Shown here piece after piece: positions 54,897 to 63,662 of a stretch of 64,000 nucleotides of DNA. The DNA is from Prevotella sp. (GTDB lineage Bacteria; Bacteroidota; Bacteroidia; Bacteroidales; Dysgonomonadaceae). A program made the translations under genes and the position numbers. The notes under the pieces are model-generated. The model ran no database searches and was not told the origin of the DNA. It saw only the letters and a list, made by a program, of their open reading frames with translations. Location: the NCBI GenBank assembly GCA_031285625.1, contig JAITVV010000025.1:32005-96004 (forward strand), given 5' to 3'. Position 1 is the stretch's first letter. Every line of letters begins with the position of its first letter.

Positions 54897-57800
54897 ATGA
54901 AACATTTAAAACATTTTGTTGTAACAAATCCTAAAGGTTTGTTACGGAAGAGAGCCAGATATCTGGGTTTGATCTTCCTCTTCATGTGGGCAACCAGCAT
55001 CACACATGCCAATCCATACCAATCGACACAGAAAAGACTTGTGACAGGGGTTGTAACAGAAAAAGAAACCGGAGACTTTCTTCCGGGAGCTACAATCTCT
55101 ATTAAAGGGAGTTCGAAAGGATCAATGACCGACATTAATGGTAAATATTCTATAGAAATTAATTCGGATAACGATATTCTGGTATTTTCATTTATTGGTA
55201 AAAAAACAGAAGAAAGGTCAGTGCGTGGAATCAATACACTGGATGTTATAATGGAAGACAATGCAACTGCATTGGGAGAGGTCATTGTCCAAACTGGTTA
55301 TATGACTCAGCGAAAAGCCGATTTAACAGGCTCTTTAGCAATAGCGTCTGCTTCAGATATTGCACAAAATCCTTCTACAAATGCTTTGAAATCGTTACAG
55401 GGTAAACTACCGGGAGTATTTATTACAGGTGATGGTAGTCCCGGGGCAAGTGTTAATGTTCAGATCAGGGGACTAACATCGCTAAATGCCCAGCCCGGGC
55501 CATTGATTGTACTGGATGGATTAGCCGGTGATTATAATCTGCGTGATATAAATCCTGCTAATATTGAATCTATACAGGTATTGAAGGATGCTTCTTCTGC
55601 CAGTATTTATGGCTCACGAGCGGCAGCCGGGGTAATTATTATTGAAACAAAAAAAGGAAAAGCCGGAGAGACAACTATTAGTTACGATGGCAGATTGCAA
55701 TTGTCAACCTGGTCGAACAAACCCGATCTGATGAATACCGATGAGTATGGGCGCGCACTGTGGCAGGCATGGGCAAATGATGGTAAGCTGGGAGAAATAG
55801 GAACCGGAATAAGATATTATAACTATGATTGGGGATACGATGGAAACGGAAATGCGGTTCTGAATTCGTTACAACCTGTGGAGTGGTTGAACAATGCAAA
55901 AACAATGCGTCCGGCCAATACCAATTGGGTTGATGAAATATCCAGAACAGGAGTATCTCATAATCATCAGATATCTATTTCGGCTGGTAACGATAAATCG
56001 CGCACGTTTTTCAATCTGGGTTATGAAGATACACAAGGCATCCAGATAGAGACATTCTGGAAAAAATATTCTGCCAGAATCAACACTGAATTTAATCTGA
56101 TAAATAAACGTTTAAAAATCGGGGAAAACTTCGAAATGAACTATATCAATTATAGAGAAGCCAATGAAACCGATTGGGCTGTAATGGAACCACCTATTAT
56201 TCCTGTTTATACAGACACCGGAGGATGGGGAGGTGCCTCTTTAGACGTGGGTATGGACGATTATCGCAATCCTGTGAAAAATCTCATATTAGGAAAAGAT
56301 AATGTAAATAAGTTCTTAAAGCTAATTGGTAACACCTATGCGGACCTGATGATAATTAAAGGATTACATGCACGTACTTCTTTTGGTGTCGACTATCGTG
56401 GAAGTTACTACCGGGCTATAGATCCTAAATGGGATGAAGCAGATGGAGCAGGAAGATCTGAAAAGTTGAACTATGTGAGAAATGATCAAAGTCATTTTCT
56501 CGAATATCAATGGACTAACCAGTTGAATTATAGTGGAACCTTTGGCAAGCATGCTATTGATGCTGTTGCCGGAGTTGAATTTACGAAAGCTGAAAGCGAA
56601 GGTTTTTATGCCAGAAAAAACGGACTGTTATTAGAGGACAGAGATTACGCATATCTTGATGTAGCTACAGGAGACCAAATAACAGAGGCTAAAGGATCAG
56701 GAGATGAATATTCATTGTTTTCTTATTTTGCAAAGGCGAATTATGCTTACGATTCAAAATACTTATTATCCGTGACATTCCGCCACGATGGTTCTTCTAA
56801 GTTCGGAGCCAATAACCAATGGGCGTCTTTTCCTGCATTCTCTTTAGGTTGGAGAATCAAGAACGAATCTTTTATGGAGAATCTGAATTATTTATCTGAC
56901 CTGAAACTCCGGTTCAGCTGGGGTAAAAATGGTAACTCTGCTATTCCTAGCGGATGGTTGCAAAATAGTTATATCGCAAATTATGATAAAACATCTTATG
57001 ATATAAAGGGAGTCGGTAGCGGCTCATTAATGTCTGGTTACTATAAAGACCGTACAGGAAATCCCGACCTAAAATGGGAGACAGTAACACAAACGAATTA
57101 TGGAATTGATTATGGTTTCCTGGATCAGAGAATCAGCGGATCTATTGACTACTTCTATAAGAAAACTACCGATATGCTTTACAAACCTGAATACATGGCT
57201 GGGATAGGTGAAGGAGGATATCAGTATGTAAATGGACCGAGTATGGAGAATAAAGGGATTGAATTACTTCTCATCTATAGAAGCAAACCGTCATCGGAGT
57301 TTAACTATAGCATAACAGGAAACTTTGCTACTTACAAAAATAAGATACTTGATCTTCCGGAATCTGTACGTAGCGTATATGGAGGTAATGGTATGCTGGA
57401 TGACATGATAGGACGTCCCCGTTCTTCTTTCTATGGGTATGTTGCTGATGGTATTTTCAAAACACAAGAGGAAGTTGATAATTCGCCTCAACAATCGGGA
57501 AAAGGTATAGGCCGTATACGCTACAAAGACCTTGATGGTGACGGAAATATAACATCTGATTTTGACCGTACATGGATTGGTGTCGGTGACCCTGATTTTA
57601 CTTTCGGACTTAACTTTCAGGCTAATTATAGAAATATAGATTTTTCAATGTTCTTTCAAGGTGTGTATGGAAACCAGGTATGGGATGAGTGGATAGAATA
57701 TAGCGATTTCTGGAATATCTCAACCAGAAGTAATAAAAATCACCTGAAAGGTGTATTTGATGCATGGACACCTCAAAATCCTAATTCTAATAAACCGGCC

Positions 57801-58085
57801 CTATCTACACAAAACCTGAACGACGAAGGAAGGTCTTCGACTTATTTTATCAAAGACGGATCGTATCTGAAGTTGAGAACTATAGAAATTGGATATACTT
57901 TCCCTAAGAGTATTATTAATAAAATATCAATGAGTCGTCTTAGAACTTATGTGTCTGCGAATAATCTGTTTACGATAAAGAAATGGTGGAGTGATGATAA
58001 ATTTACCGGACCTGATCCTGAAAATGCAGGTTTTGGATATGTAGTTCCTTTTACAATGACTTTTGGCGTTAATCTAACATTTTAA
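54897..58085 (+). CDS. SusC-like TonB-dependent outer-membrane transporter
   Basis: 1062 residues. Signal peptide (to ~ITHAN), then a carboxypeptidase-regulatory-like N-domain (VTGVVTEKETGDFLPGATISIKGSSKGSMTDINGKYSIEI). The plug (~105-230) has GKLPGVFITGDGSPGASVNVQIRG and SIQVLKDASSASIYGSRAAAGVIIIETKKG. A 22-strand barrel ends in a terminal Phe (GVNLTF). It imports oligosaccharides delivered by the SusD partner 10 nt downstream. The substrate is inferred to be a fructose-containing oligosaccharide from the linked GH32, GH172 and fructokinase. Confidence 0.96.
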   Translation: MKHLKHFVVTNPKGLLRKRARYLGLIFLFMWATSITHANPYQSTQKRLVTGVVTEKETGDFLPGATISIKGSSKGSMTDINGKYSIEINSDNDILVFSFIGKKTEERSVRGINTLDVIMEDNATALGEVIVQTGYMTQRKADLTGSLAIASASDIAQNPSTNALKSLQGKLPGVFITGDGSPGASVNVQIRGLTSLNAQPGPLIVLDGLAGDYNLRDINPANIESIQVLKDASSASIYGSRAAAGVIIIETKKGKAGETTISYDGRLQLSTWSNKPDLMNTDEYGRALWQAWANDGKLGEIGTGIRYYNYDWGYDGNGNAVLNSLQPVEWLNNAKTMRPANTNWVDEISRTGVSHNHQISISAGNDKSRTFFNLGYEDTQGIQIETFWKKYSARINTEFNLINKRLKIGENFEMNYINYREANETDWAVMEPPIIPVYTDTGGWGGASLDVGMDDYRNPVKNLILGKDNVNKFLKLIGNTYADLMIIKGLHARTSFGVDYRGSYYRAIDPKWDEADGAGRSEKLNYVRNDQSHFLEYQWTNQLNYSGTFGKHAIDAVAGVEFTKAESEGFYARKNGLLLEDRDYAYLDVATGDQITEAKGSGDEYSLFSYFAKANYAYDSKYLLSVTFRHDGSSKFGANNQWASFPAFSLGWRIKNESFMENLNYLSDLKLRFSWGKNGNSAIPSGWLQNSYIANYDKTSYDIKGVGSGSLMSGYYKDRTGNPDLKWETVTQTNYGIDYGFLDQRISGSIDYFYKKTTDMLYKPEYMAGIGEGGYQYVNGPSMENKGIELLLIYRSKPSSEFNYSITGNFATYKNKILDLPESVRSVYGGNGMLDDMIGRPRSSFYGYVADGIFKTQEEVDNSPQQSGKGIGRIRYKDLDGDGNITSDFDRTWIGVGDPDFTFGLNFQANYRNIDFSMFFQGVYGNQVWDEWIEYSDFWNISTRSNKNHLKGVFDAWTPQNPNSNKPALSTQNLNDEGRSSTYFIKDGSYLKLRTIEIGYTFPKSIINKISMSRLRTYVSANNLFTIKKWWSDDKFTGPDPENAGFGYVVPFTMTFGVNLTF

Positions 58086-58095
58086 ATAAATAATT

Positions 58096-59838
58096 ATGAA
58101 AATAATATATACATCTTTATTATTGCCTGTTATAGCCTTAATAATGATTAGCTGTAACGATCAGCTGAATGTAAATCCGAAAGGACTTCTGGCAGACGAT
58201 TTTATGTTGGGAAAGCCGGAATATATTGAAGGTTTTATTACGCCATGTTACTCGGCTATACCGAATCTCCCGTGGTCAGATTCCCATAATAGTTGGATGC
58301 ACGGTTCGATAAGGTCGGACGATGCTTATAAAGGAGGGGCAGGTACCAGCGACCAGCAAAGCTGGTATGAAATGGAAATATTTACTTCGGTAGTGCCTAC
58401 AATTGATAGAAATGATGGAGTATGGACAAGTGGATATTTTGCCATATCTAGGTATAATACGGCACTTTACGCATTGTCTTTACTTACCGATGAGAATTAT
58501 CCGTTGAAAAACACAAGAATAGGAGAAGTGAAGTTTCTCCGCGGATCGACATATTTTTTTATGAAAACCCTGTGGCGGTATATTCCTTGGATTGATGAAA
58601 CTACTGCCCGGGATGTAGAGGTTATTAAAACAACCCCTAACAAGATTGACGGTGCTGATGATAGCCAATTATGGCAAAATATTGTAGCCGATCTTGAAGA
58701 AGCTGTAAGGTTACTTCCCGAGGAACAGAAAGATGAACCGGGACGGGTGAATAAAAATACAGCCCGGGCTATGGCGGCAAAGGCTTTACTCTTTATGGCT
58801 TATGAACAGGACGAAAGGCATCAGGTAAAAAATATAAACAAGGATGTACTTCAACGTGCCCTTACTTATATAAATGAAATTACTGATCAGGAAGGTAATG
58901 CGGTAGCTTTATGTGAAGATTTTGCCGATAACTTTTTGCCGGAATATGACAATGCTACCAAAGAAGCAATATGGGAACTTCAATATTCGATAAGTGATGG
59001 AACCTCTAATGGTGGGAATACCAATAATGGTTCGGAATTAAATGCACCATCGTGGGAACCTTATTTCCCTTGCTGTGATTTCCATAAAGTTAGTTTCAAC
59101 CTGGCAAATGCATTTAGGGTAGATGCAAATGGGTTACCTCTTTTCGATACATTTAATAATGCAGAACTAAAGGGTCATTATGATACCTATTTTGCAGAAA
59201 ACACTTTCGATCCCCGTTTCAGTCACACAGCCGCTGTACCCGGATATCCATTCAAGTATGACCCGGATTTGCTTTTCCAGGAGAGTGGCTCACGAAGTCC
59301 TGGTGATTATGGATATATGAAATCTTTAAAGGAATTGGTACATCCGGACTGTGCTTGTCTTATCGTAAACCGGAATTCAATGAATGTGAAGCAAATCCGT
59401 TATGCAGAGGTTCTTTTATGGAAGGCTGAGATTCTAATTCAATTAGATCGTCACGCAGAGGCTCGTCCTATTATTAACAAAGTTCGTCAAAGGGCTGCTA
59501 ACAGTACTATTCGATTGAGAAATAATGATGGTTCATATTATCTTGATTATAAAGTAGGCTTATACCCGAATGATTCGAAATGGACTAAAGAATATGCCTG
59601 GAAAGCTTTAATGTTTGAGAATAGAATGGAAACGGCTTGTGAAGGCCGGCGCTTTTTTGACTTGCAGAGATGGGGTATTCTGGAACCGACAATGAATGCG
59701 TATTTTCAAAAGGAAAAAAATAGATTCTCGTGGATGAACAATGCAGTTTTTGTAGCAGGAAGAGACGAATATAAACCTATTCCACAAAATCAAATGAATT
59801 GGTCGATGGGTGTATATACACAAAACCCTGGTTATTAA
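58096..59838 (+). CDS. SusD-like surface glycan-binding lipoprotein
   Basis: 580 residues with a lipobox (LIMISC) after the signal peptide. The SusD/RagB fold is visible in FLRGSTYFFMKTLWRYIPWIDE (TPR helices), the C-terminal AEVLLWKAEILIQLDRHAEARPIINKVRQRA, and the terminal ENRMETACEGRRFFDLQRWGILEPTMNAYF. It forms the lid of the SusC barrel. It is followed by the small lipoprotein gene 26 nt later. Confidence 0.95.
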   Translation: MKIIYTSLLLPVIALIMISCNDQLNVNPKGLLADDFMLGKPEYIEGFITPCYSAIPNLPWSDSHNSWMHGSIRSDDAYKGGAGTSDQQSWYEMEIFTSVVPTIDRNDGVWTSGYFAISRYNTALYALSLLTDENYPLKNTRIGEVKFLRGSTYFFMKTLWRYIPWIDETTARDVEVIKTTPNKIDGADDSQLWQNIVADLEEAVRLLPEEQKDEPGRVNKNTARAMAAKALLFMAYEQDERHQVKNINKDVLQRALTYINEITDQEGNAVALCEDFADNFLPEYDNATKEAIWELQYSISDGTSNGGNTNNGSELNAPSWEPYFPCCDFHKVSFNLANAFRVDANGLPLFDTFNNAELKGHYDTYFAENTFDPRFSHTAAVPGYPFKYDPDLLFQESGSRSPGDYGYMKSLKELVHPDCACLIVNRNSMNVKQIRYAEVLLWKAEILIQLDRHAEARPIINKVRQRAANSTIRLRNNDGSYYLDYKVGLYPNDSKWTKEYAWKALMFENRMETACEGRRFFDLQRWGILEPTMNAYFQKEKNRFSWMNNAVFVAGRDEYKPIPQNQMNWSMGVYTQNPGY

Positions 59839-59864
59839 TCTTAAATCATTAAAATAAGATAAGT

Positions 59865-60275
59865 ATGAAAAAAATAATATACATTCTGTTAACGATCAGT
59901 TTACCCTTCTTAGCAAATAGTTGTTACGATAGGGATGTCATTGATGGCAAAGATGGTGTTATATTACCTACGGTAGAGGGCCTGAAATCTACTTTATCAG
60001 GTTCTGATCAGGCTGTATTGTCTTGGAGTATACCATCATCTGGTATTTCCGATGAAATAAAAAGGCCTATATCTGTATTTATTCAGGTATATAAAGGTAC
60101 TACCAGAGAGTCTTACGTTTATCTGGAGGATGAACCTACAACATGGAATTTGACTTTAAAAGAACCTGATTCTAAATATAAAGTAGTCGTAAAACTCTAT
60201 GGTAACCTGAAAGAAAAATCCTATGGAAAATCAGATGAGATATATTCATTAGGTCAAACAGTGGAGGTTAATTAA
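59865..60275 (+). CDS. Small PUL lipoprotein with FN3-like domain (DUF4945-like)
   Basis: 136 residues, lipobox ANSC after the signal peptide. The mature ~110 residues look like one fibronectin-III-type beta-sandwich (SGSDQAVLSWSIPSSGISDEIKRPISVFIQVYKGTTRESYVYLEDEPTTWNLTLKEPDSKYKVVVKLYG). Similar small lipoproteins follow susD in other Bacteroidales loci, and a DUF4945 match is likely but was not tested. It may be a surface glycan-binding accessory protein. It is the last PUL gene before a strong terminator. Confidence 0.78.
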   Translation: MKKIIYILLTISLPFLANSCYDRDVIDGKDGVILPTVEGLKSTLSGSDQAVLSWSIPSSGISDEIKRPISVFIQVYKGTTRESYVYLEDEPTTWNLTLKEPDSKYKVVVKLYGNLKEKSYGKSDEIYSLGQTVEVN

Positions 60276-60295
60276 TATTTCTAGATTGGGGATGA

Positions 60296-60337
60296 AATGC
60301 CTCAAGAGTTTAATGATACTTTTGGGGCATTTTTTTT
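60296..60337 (+). terminator. Terminator at the end of the PUL
   Basis: A 14-bp stem with two G-T pairs (60296-60309 / 60318-60331), an 8-nt loop and a run of Ts. Confidence 0.92.
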
Positions 60338-60455
60338 ATACATTATTGAATAGATATTCCTGTTAGTTAACCACAAATACAGAGTGCATCTAAGCTGAAT
60401 TAGCGTGGTTGAATATTAAAATAGTAATAAGATTCCTTCAATTTCTAGCTTAAAA

Positions 60456-60489
60456 TTTGCTTTTTGTATCAGAAAATATATTAATTTTG
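60456..60489 (+). promoter_or_regulatory. Promoter of tRNA-Gly(CCC)
   Basis: TTTG (60456-60459), 22-bp spacer, TAATTTTG (60482-60489). The element-to-tRNA spacing (11 intervening nt) is the same as at tRNA-Gly(GCC). Confidence 0.65.
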
Positions 60490-60500
60490 CGAGACCAATT

Positions 60501-60573
60501 GCGAAAGTAGCTCAGTTGGTAGAGCACAACCTTCCCAAGGTTGGGGTCGCGGGTTCGAGCCCCGTTTTTCGCT
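60501..60573 (+). tRNA. tRNA-Gly (anticodon CCC)
   Basis: 73-nt cloverleaf. Acceptor GCGAAAG/TTTTCGC, anticodon CCC in CCTTCCCAAGG, T-arm GCGGGTTCGAGCCCCGT. It reads GGG. It is identical to tRNA-Gly(GCC) over the first 27 nt and at 67 of 73 positions overall. Confidence 0.95.
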
Positions 60574-60580
60574 CGAAAAG

Positions 60581-60662
60581 GCGCATGTGGCGTAATGGTA
60601 GCCGCGCTGTCTTCAGGTGGCAGTGGACTATGTCCGTGGGGGTTCGAGTCCCTTCATGCGCA
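60581..60662 (+). tRNA. tRNA-Leu (anticodon CAG), mobile-element junction
   Basis: 82-nt class II tRNA. Acceptor GCGCATG/CATGCGC, anticodon CAG (stem CTGTC/GGCAG, loop TTCAGGT), long variable arm, T-arm GGGGTTCGAGTCCCT, discriminator A. It reads CTG. Its 3' end is overlapped on the other strand by the large serine recombinase gene (60654-62219). Confidence 0.95.
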
Positions 60663-62219
60663 CTGAGAGCGACAAATTGAAGATTTCTTCTTTTTGTCGC
60701 TTTTTTCATTTCTATAACTTGCTATTTCTGTGTTGATTAAATGAAGAAATGAATTGTGTTTTGCAGTTCGATAACCTTCAATTTTTTGGTCATAGAAAAC
60801 ACCCTCAGGAAACACTAAATTTTGCAATTTTTCTTTCTTTACAATATCAAATTCTTTCCATAAACTACCTAATTTACAAGACATTTGCAGTGCATAATCT
60901 ACATACGGTTCATAGTTCGATAAATTTATTTCAGCAATTTCAAGTTTTTGCTTTAAATCAGTCAACTGTGGTGCAAGTTCGTTATGTACTGCATCATATA
61001 TATCTTTATCTATTTCACCGCACCCATATTTAACTTTGGCTGTTTGTATTTTATTCTCTATTTCTGTAATTCTTGTTTTAAACTGTTTTTGTTGGTTTAT
61101 AGCAATCTTATTCCAATCATTGAACAAATCCTTCATCATACATGAAAGAACAGGTTTAAACGCATCTGGAATACTGTATGAGCGTAATATATTAGAGTAT
61201 TGATTGTGTATCATCTCGCCCGAATAGTTTTTGCAACAACCAACAGTATTGCATTTATAATATATATATCTGCCTTTTTTAGTATAACTTGTTAAACTTA
61301 CTCCACATTCAGCACAAAATACATGTCTTCTTAATGGGTAGCTATCATTGATTCGCTCATGTTTGTAAGCGTATTTCTTTGATGTAGCTATGCCATTTGC
61401 CAAATCGAATAATTCTACTGATACAAGAGGTTTGAAGTTGGTAGCTTCTACCAACTCATCCCCTAACATTTTATGTTTGATATATCCCTTATAGAATGGG
61501 TTTCTAAAAATCTTAGATAACTCCTGTTTGGTCAGATTTAATCCCTCTTCACTTCTTAGTTTGAATAAAATCTCGCTGTTTGCTAAATTATCATAGGCTT
61601 TCCATTCAAAAGCCTTCCTAATGGATTCACCTTCCTTATTAATCACAATCTTGGTGGTTTCTTTACCATTGACAGTTTCTTTCACCTTCGTATATCCAAT
61701 TGGTGGTTTGAATGTACATATGCCCTTTTCTAACTTATTTTTTATACCTGTAAGACACTTCTTCCTTCGTTGCATATTATCATATTTCCCCATGATGAAG
61801 TGTATATCTTGCATCAATACACCTGAATCGGTTGATGTATCTATCGGTTGTGTTACTGAATGAAGATAGATACCTTCTTCTAACAATTCATCTTTCAATA
61901 CGATTGCACCGCCCCCACTTCGTGAAAAGCGGTCTAAGTCGAAAACCAATATTGTATTAATCTTTCTATTCTTTTTCGCATCAGTAATCATTTTGTTAAA
62001 CTCTTTCCTGTCGTCAGTTTTAGCTGATTCAAAAGTTAAGCCATAAGACTGGACTATTTCAATATTGTTTCTGGTAGCATAATCAATTATATACTTCATT
62101 TGTGTTTCTATGCTGCAATTATTATCAAACTGTTTCTTTGTTGATACCCTTGCATATGTATAGGCGAATAAGCCAGCTTCTGTTTTAGTTCTTTGCGTTT
62201 TTATATTATTCTTTTTCAT
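60654..62219 (-). CDS. Large serine recombinase (integrase)
   Basis: 521 residues. The N-terminal resolvase domain has catalytic Ser26 in YARVSTKKQ and the VFDLDRFSRSGGG helix. A Recombinase domain follows (KPPIGYTKVKETVNG), then a zinc ribbon (CAECGVSLTSYTKKGRYIYYKCNTVGCC) and a coiled-coil (~370-430). It catalyses site-specific integration and excision by double-strand cleavage. Its last residues (KSDKKKKSSICRSQCA) are encoded within the terminator and 3' end of tRNA-Leu(CAG), which marks this as the element edge. A 53-residue ORF ends 5 nt upstream. Confidence 0.94.
   Translation of the reverse strand: MKKNNIKTQRTKTEAGLFAYTYARVSTKKQFDNNCSIETQMKYIIDYATRNNIEIVQSYGLTFESAKTDDRKEFNKMITDAKKNRKINTILVFDLDRFSRSGGGAIVLKDELLEEGIYLHSVTQPIDTSTDSGVLMQDIHFIMGKYDNMQRRKKCLTGIKNKLEKGICTFKPPIGYTKVKETVNGKETTKIVINKEGESIRKAFEWKAYDNLANSEILFKLRSEEGLNLTKQELSKIFRNPFYKGYIKHKMLGDELVEATNFKPLVSVELFDLANGIATSKKYAYKHERINDSYPLRRHVFCAECGVSLTSYTKKGRYIYYKCNTVGCCKNYSGEMIHNQYSNILRSYSIPDAFKPVLSCMMKDLFNDWNKIAINQQKQFKTRITEIENKIQTAKVKYGCGEIDKDIYDAVHNELAPQLTDLKQKLEIAEINLSNYEPYVDYALQMSCKLGSLWKEFDIVKKEKLQNLVFPEGVFYDQKIEGYRTAKHNSFLHLINTEIASYRNEKSDKKKKSSICRSQCA
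60668..60706 (+). terminator. Terminator of the tRNA-Gly/tRNA-Leu unit
   Basis: AGCGACAAA (60668-60676) / TTTGTCGCT (60693-60701) with an inner GAAGA/TCTTC stem and a T run. The minus-strand reading of this hairpin forms the last codons of the serine recombinase gene. Confidence 0.85.
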
Positions 62220-62224
62220 CTTAA

Positions 62225-62386
62225 TTAATTATCTAATTTATTATTTATTCTAAATTGCTCATAAGTAAGTTGAGCATACAAATACATCTGGCTTAATACA
62301 GATTGTAATTCTTTTTCATCTGCAAACTCTACATTATTCTTTTTGAAAATTTCTTCATATTTTCTAATTTGTTCTTCATTAAACAT
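62225..62386 (-). CDS. 53-residue protein coupled to the large serine recombinase
   Basis: A short ORF from the ATG at 62386 to the TAA at 62225: MFNEEQIRKYEEIFKKNNVE, then FADEKELQSVLSQMYLYAQL, then TYEQFRINNKLDN. It is mostly helical and charged. It ends 5 nt before the recombinase start, suggesting translational coupling. The same frame continues upstream without an ATG (GKNKGVKSLW), back to a stop. No family is recognised. It could be a recombination directionality factor or another accessory protein, which is inference from position only. Confidence 0.55.
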   Translation of the reverse strand: MFNEEQIRKYEEIFKKNNVEFADEKELQSVLSQMYLYAQLTYEQFRINNKLDN

Positions 62387-62700
62387 CCATAAAGATTTTA
62401 CACCTTTATTTTTTCCACAATAGCAATGCTATTGATATTCTTTTTTAAGAAAAAATACCAATCAACATATATTAGTAAGCTACTGGGTGACTACTTCCTA
62501 TGTTTGTGTTTTAACTAATATTTGCAATTGTACTATTTTTATTTTTCATTCCCAAATTCTGGCGTAATTTTTTTCTGGAATTTTTTTTATAGCACATCGA
62601 CACCTTCAGAATAATAGTACTCATATTTTGAGGACATAGCTTTTGTAAATTGACTCAGGATACCTTGGCGTAGGGGGTAGGTGGGGGATACCTACCCCTG
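62387..62700. other. Intergenic region between the two recombinase units
   Basis: 314 bp with no convincing ORF. It holds an inverted repeat CAATAGC/GCTATTG (62418-62434), the direct repeat GGATACCT (62658-62665 and 62686-62693), and a GC-rich hairpin (62674-62698) unlike the AT-rich surroundings. Candidate recombination or termination site for the adjacent resolvase. Confidence 0.5.
62674..62698 (-). terminator. GC-rich hairpin 3' of the small serine recombinase
   Basis: Perfect 9-bp stem GGGGTAGGT (62674-62682) / ACCTACCCC (62690-62698) with a 7-nt loop, 3 nt past the stop of the resolvase gene. There is no clear T run on the minus strand, so it may be a recombination site rather than a terminator. 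Confidence 0.45.
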
Positions 62701-63321
62701 TTACATTATTGCTTTAATTCTTCTTAAAGTATTTACGCTGGTATTCGTAATCTTTTGTATATTTCTGAGCGAATAACCCTTTCTCAATAGTTTGATATCT
62801 TCTGCATATTGGTTTTTCATAGCCTCATTATCTTTCCTATAACCAACTTTACGACCAACTGAACCCCCATTTTTAATGAAGTTTTGATAACCTGACCGCA
62901 TGCGTTCTCTAATGTTACCTTTTTCAAGATTAGCTATTTCAGATAGTAATGAAACAAGTAATTGAGCCATTGGGTTTACCTTCTTGTCTTCTGTTAATGT
63001 TTCAATATTAAGGTTTTGAATATATACTGAGACTTTATTCTCATTTAATAATGAAATAGTTTCAAGTAAGCCTAATTGGGTCCTATGTAATCGTGAAACT
63101 TCACTAACTAACACCTTATCGATATTGTTGTCTTTTACATAATTAATCATACGCAATAGCTCAGCTCTATCCTCTTGGCGTTTAGTCCCACTTACCTTTT
63201 CAGCAAATACACAATCAATTATCATATCGTTTCGCCTAGCAAAAGTGGTTAGGTCATTAATTTGCCTATTGAAATCTTGATTTAAAGTTGATACCCTTGC
63301 GTATATAACTACTTTCTTCAT
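62701..63321 (-). CDS. Small serine recombinase (resolvase/invertase family)
   Basis: 206 residues. The resolvase catalytic domain has Ser11 in IYARVSTLNQDFNRQ, VSEVSRLHRTQLGLLETISLL, and the E-helix LVSLLSEIANLEKGNIRERMRSGYQNF. A C-terminal helix-turn-helix (LLRKGYSLRNIQKITNTSVNTLRRIK) binds the site. It is the Hin/Tn3-resolvase size class. It may resolve cointegrates or invert a segment of the element. Confidence 0.92.
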   Translation of the reverse strand: MKKVVIYARVSTLNQDFNRQINDLTTFARRNDMIIDCVFAEKVSGTKRQEDRAELLRMINYVKDNNIDKVLVSEVSRLHRTQLGLLETISLLNENKVSVYIQNLNIETLTEDKKVNPMAQLLVSLLSEIANLEKGNIRERMRSGYQNFIKNGGSVGRKVGYRKDNEAMKNQYAEDIKLLRKGYSLRNIQKITNTSVNTLRRIKAIM

Positions 63322-63418
63322 AATCTGACTTTCATTAATTACAAATCAAAGGTAATTATATTTAATATATCTACCAAATGAAATGGTATATATTTTTATT
63401 ATATTTACTAAAATACTA

Positions 63419-63426
63419 TATCTTTG
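63419..63426 (+). promoter_or_regulatory. -7 element TATCTTTG 5 nt before an ATG
   Basis: Perfect TAnnTTTG directly before the ATG at 63432. The transcript would be leaderless, and the longer 63378 start would be excluded. Confidence 0.5.
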
Positions 63427-63431
63427 TAGTT

Positions 63432-63662
63432 ATGAAAGAAAAAGAATCACAACAAAGACAAGTTATTCATGTACATATTCTGAATATTGATGAACACCTC
63501 TATTTCGGCTCAATACAGGCTATTTACGACACTTTTAGCAAAGATGAGATTGGTATTGCTGCACAGACCTTATATAATCGAGGATTGGATGAAAAGTATG
63601 TAAATGATAAGGTAGTAATTAGAAAGGGTTTACTGCAACAAAAGAAACACCTAAAGAAATAA
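63432..63662 (+). CDS. Small mobile-element protein of unknown function
   Basis: 76 residues from the ATG at 63432, or 94 from 63378, whose extra N-terminus is a hydrophobic run upstream of the promoter. The sequence is charged, with a region that could be a short DNA-binding helix pair (YFGSIQAIYDTFSKDEIGIAAQTLYNRGLDEKYVNDKVVIRKG). Divergent from the small recombinase. I do not recognise the family. Confidence 0.6.
   Translation: MKEKESQQRQVIHVHILNIDEHLYFGSIQAIYDTFSKDEIGIAAQTLYNRGLDEKYVNDKVVIRKGLLQQKKHLKK

Noticed and set aside
60512-60709. Minus-strand 65-residue ORF with motifs like GTRTPT and TGLEPATPT
   Set aside because: It is the antisense translation of tRNA-Gly and tRNA-Leu, a well-known false protein family pattern.
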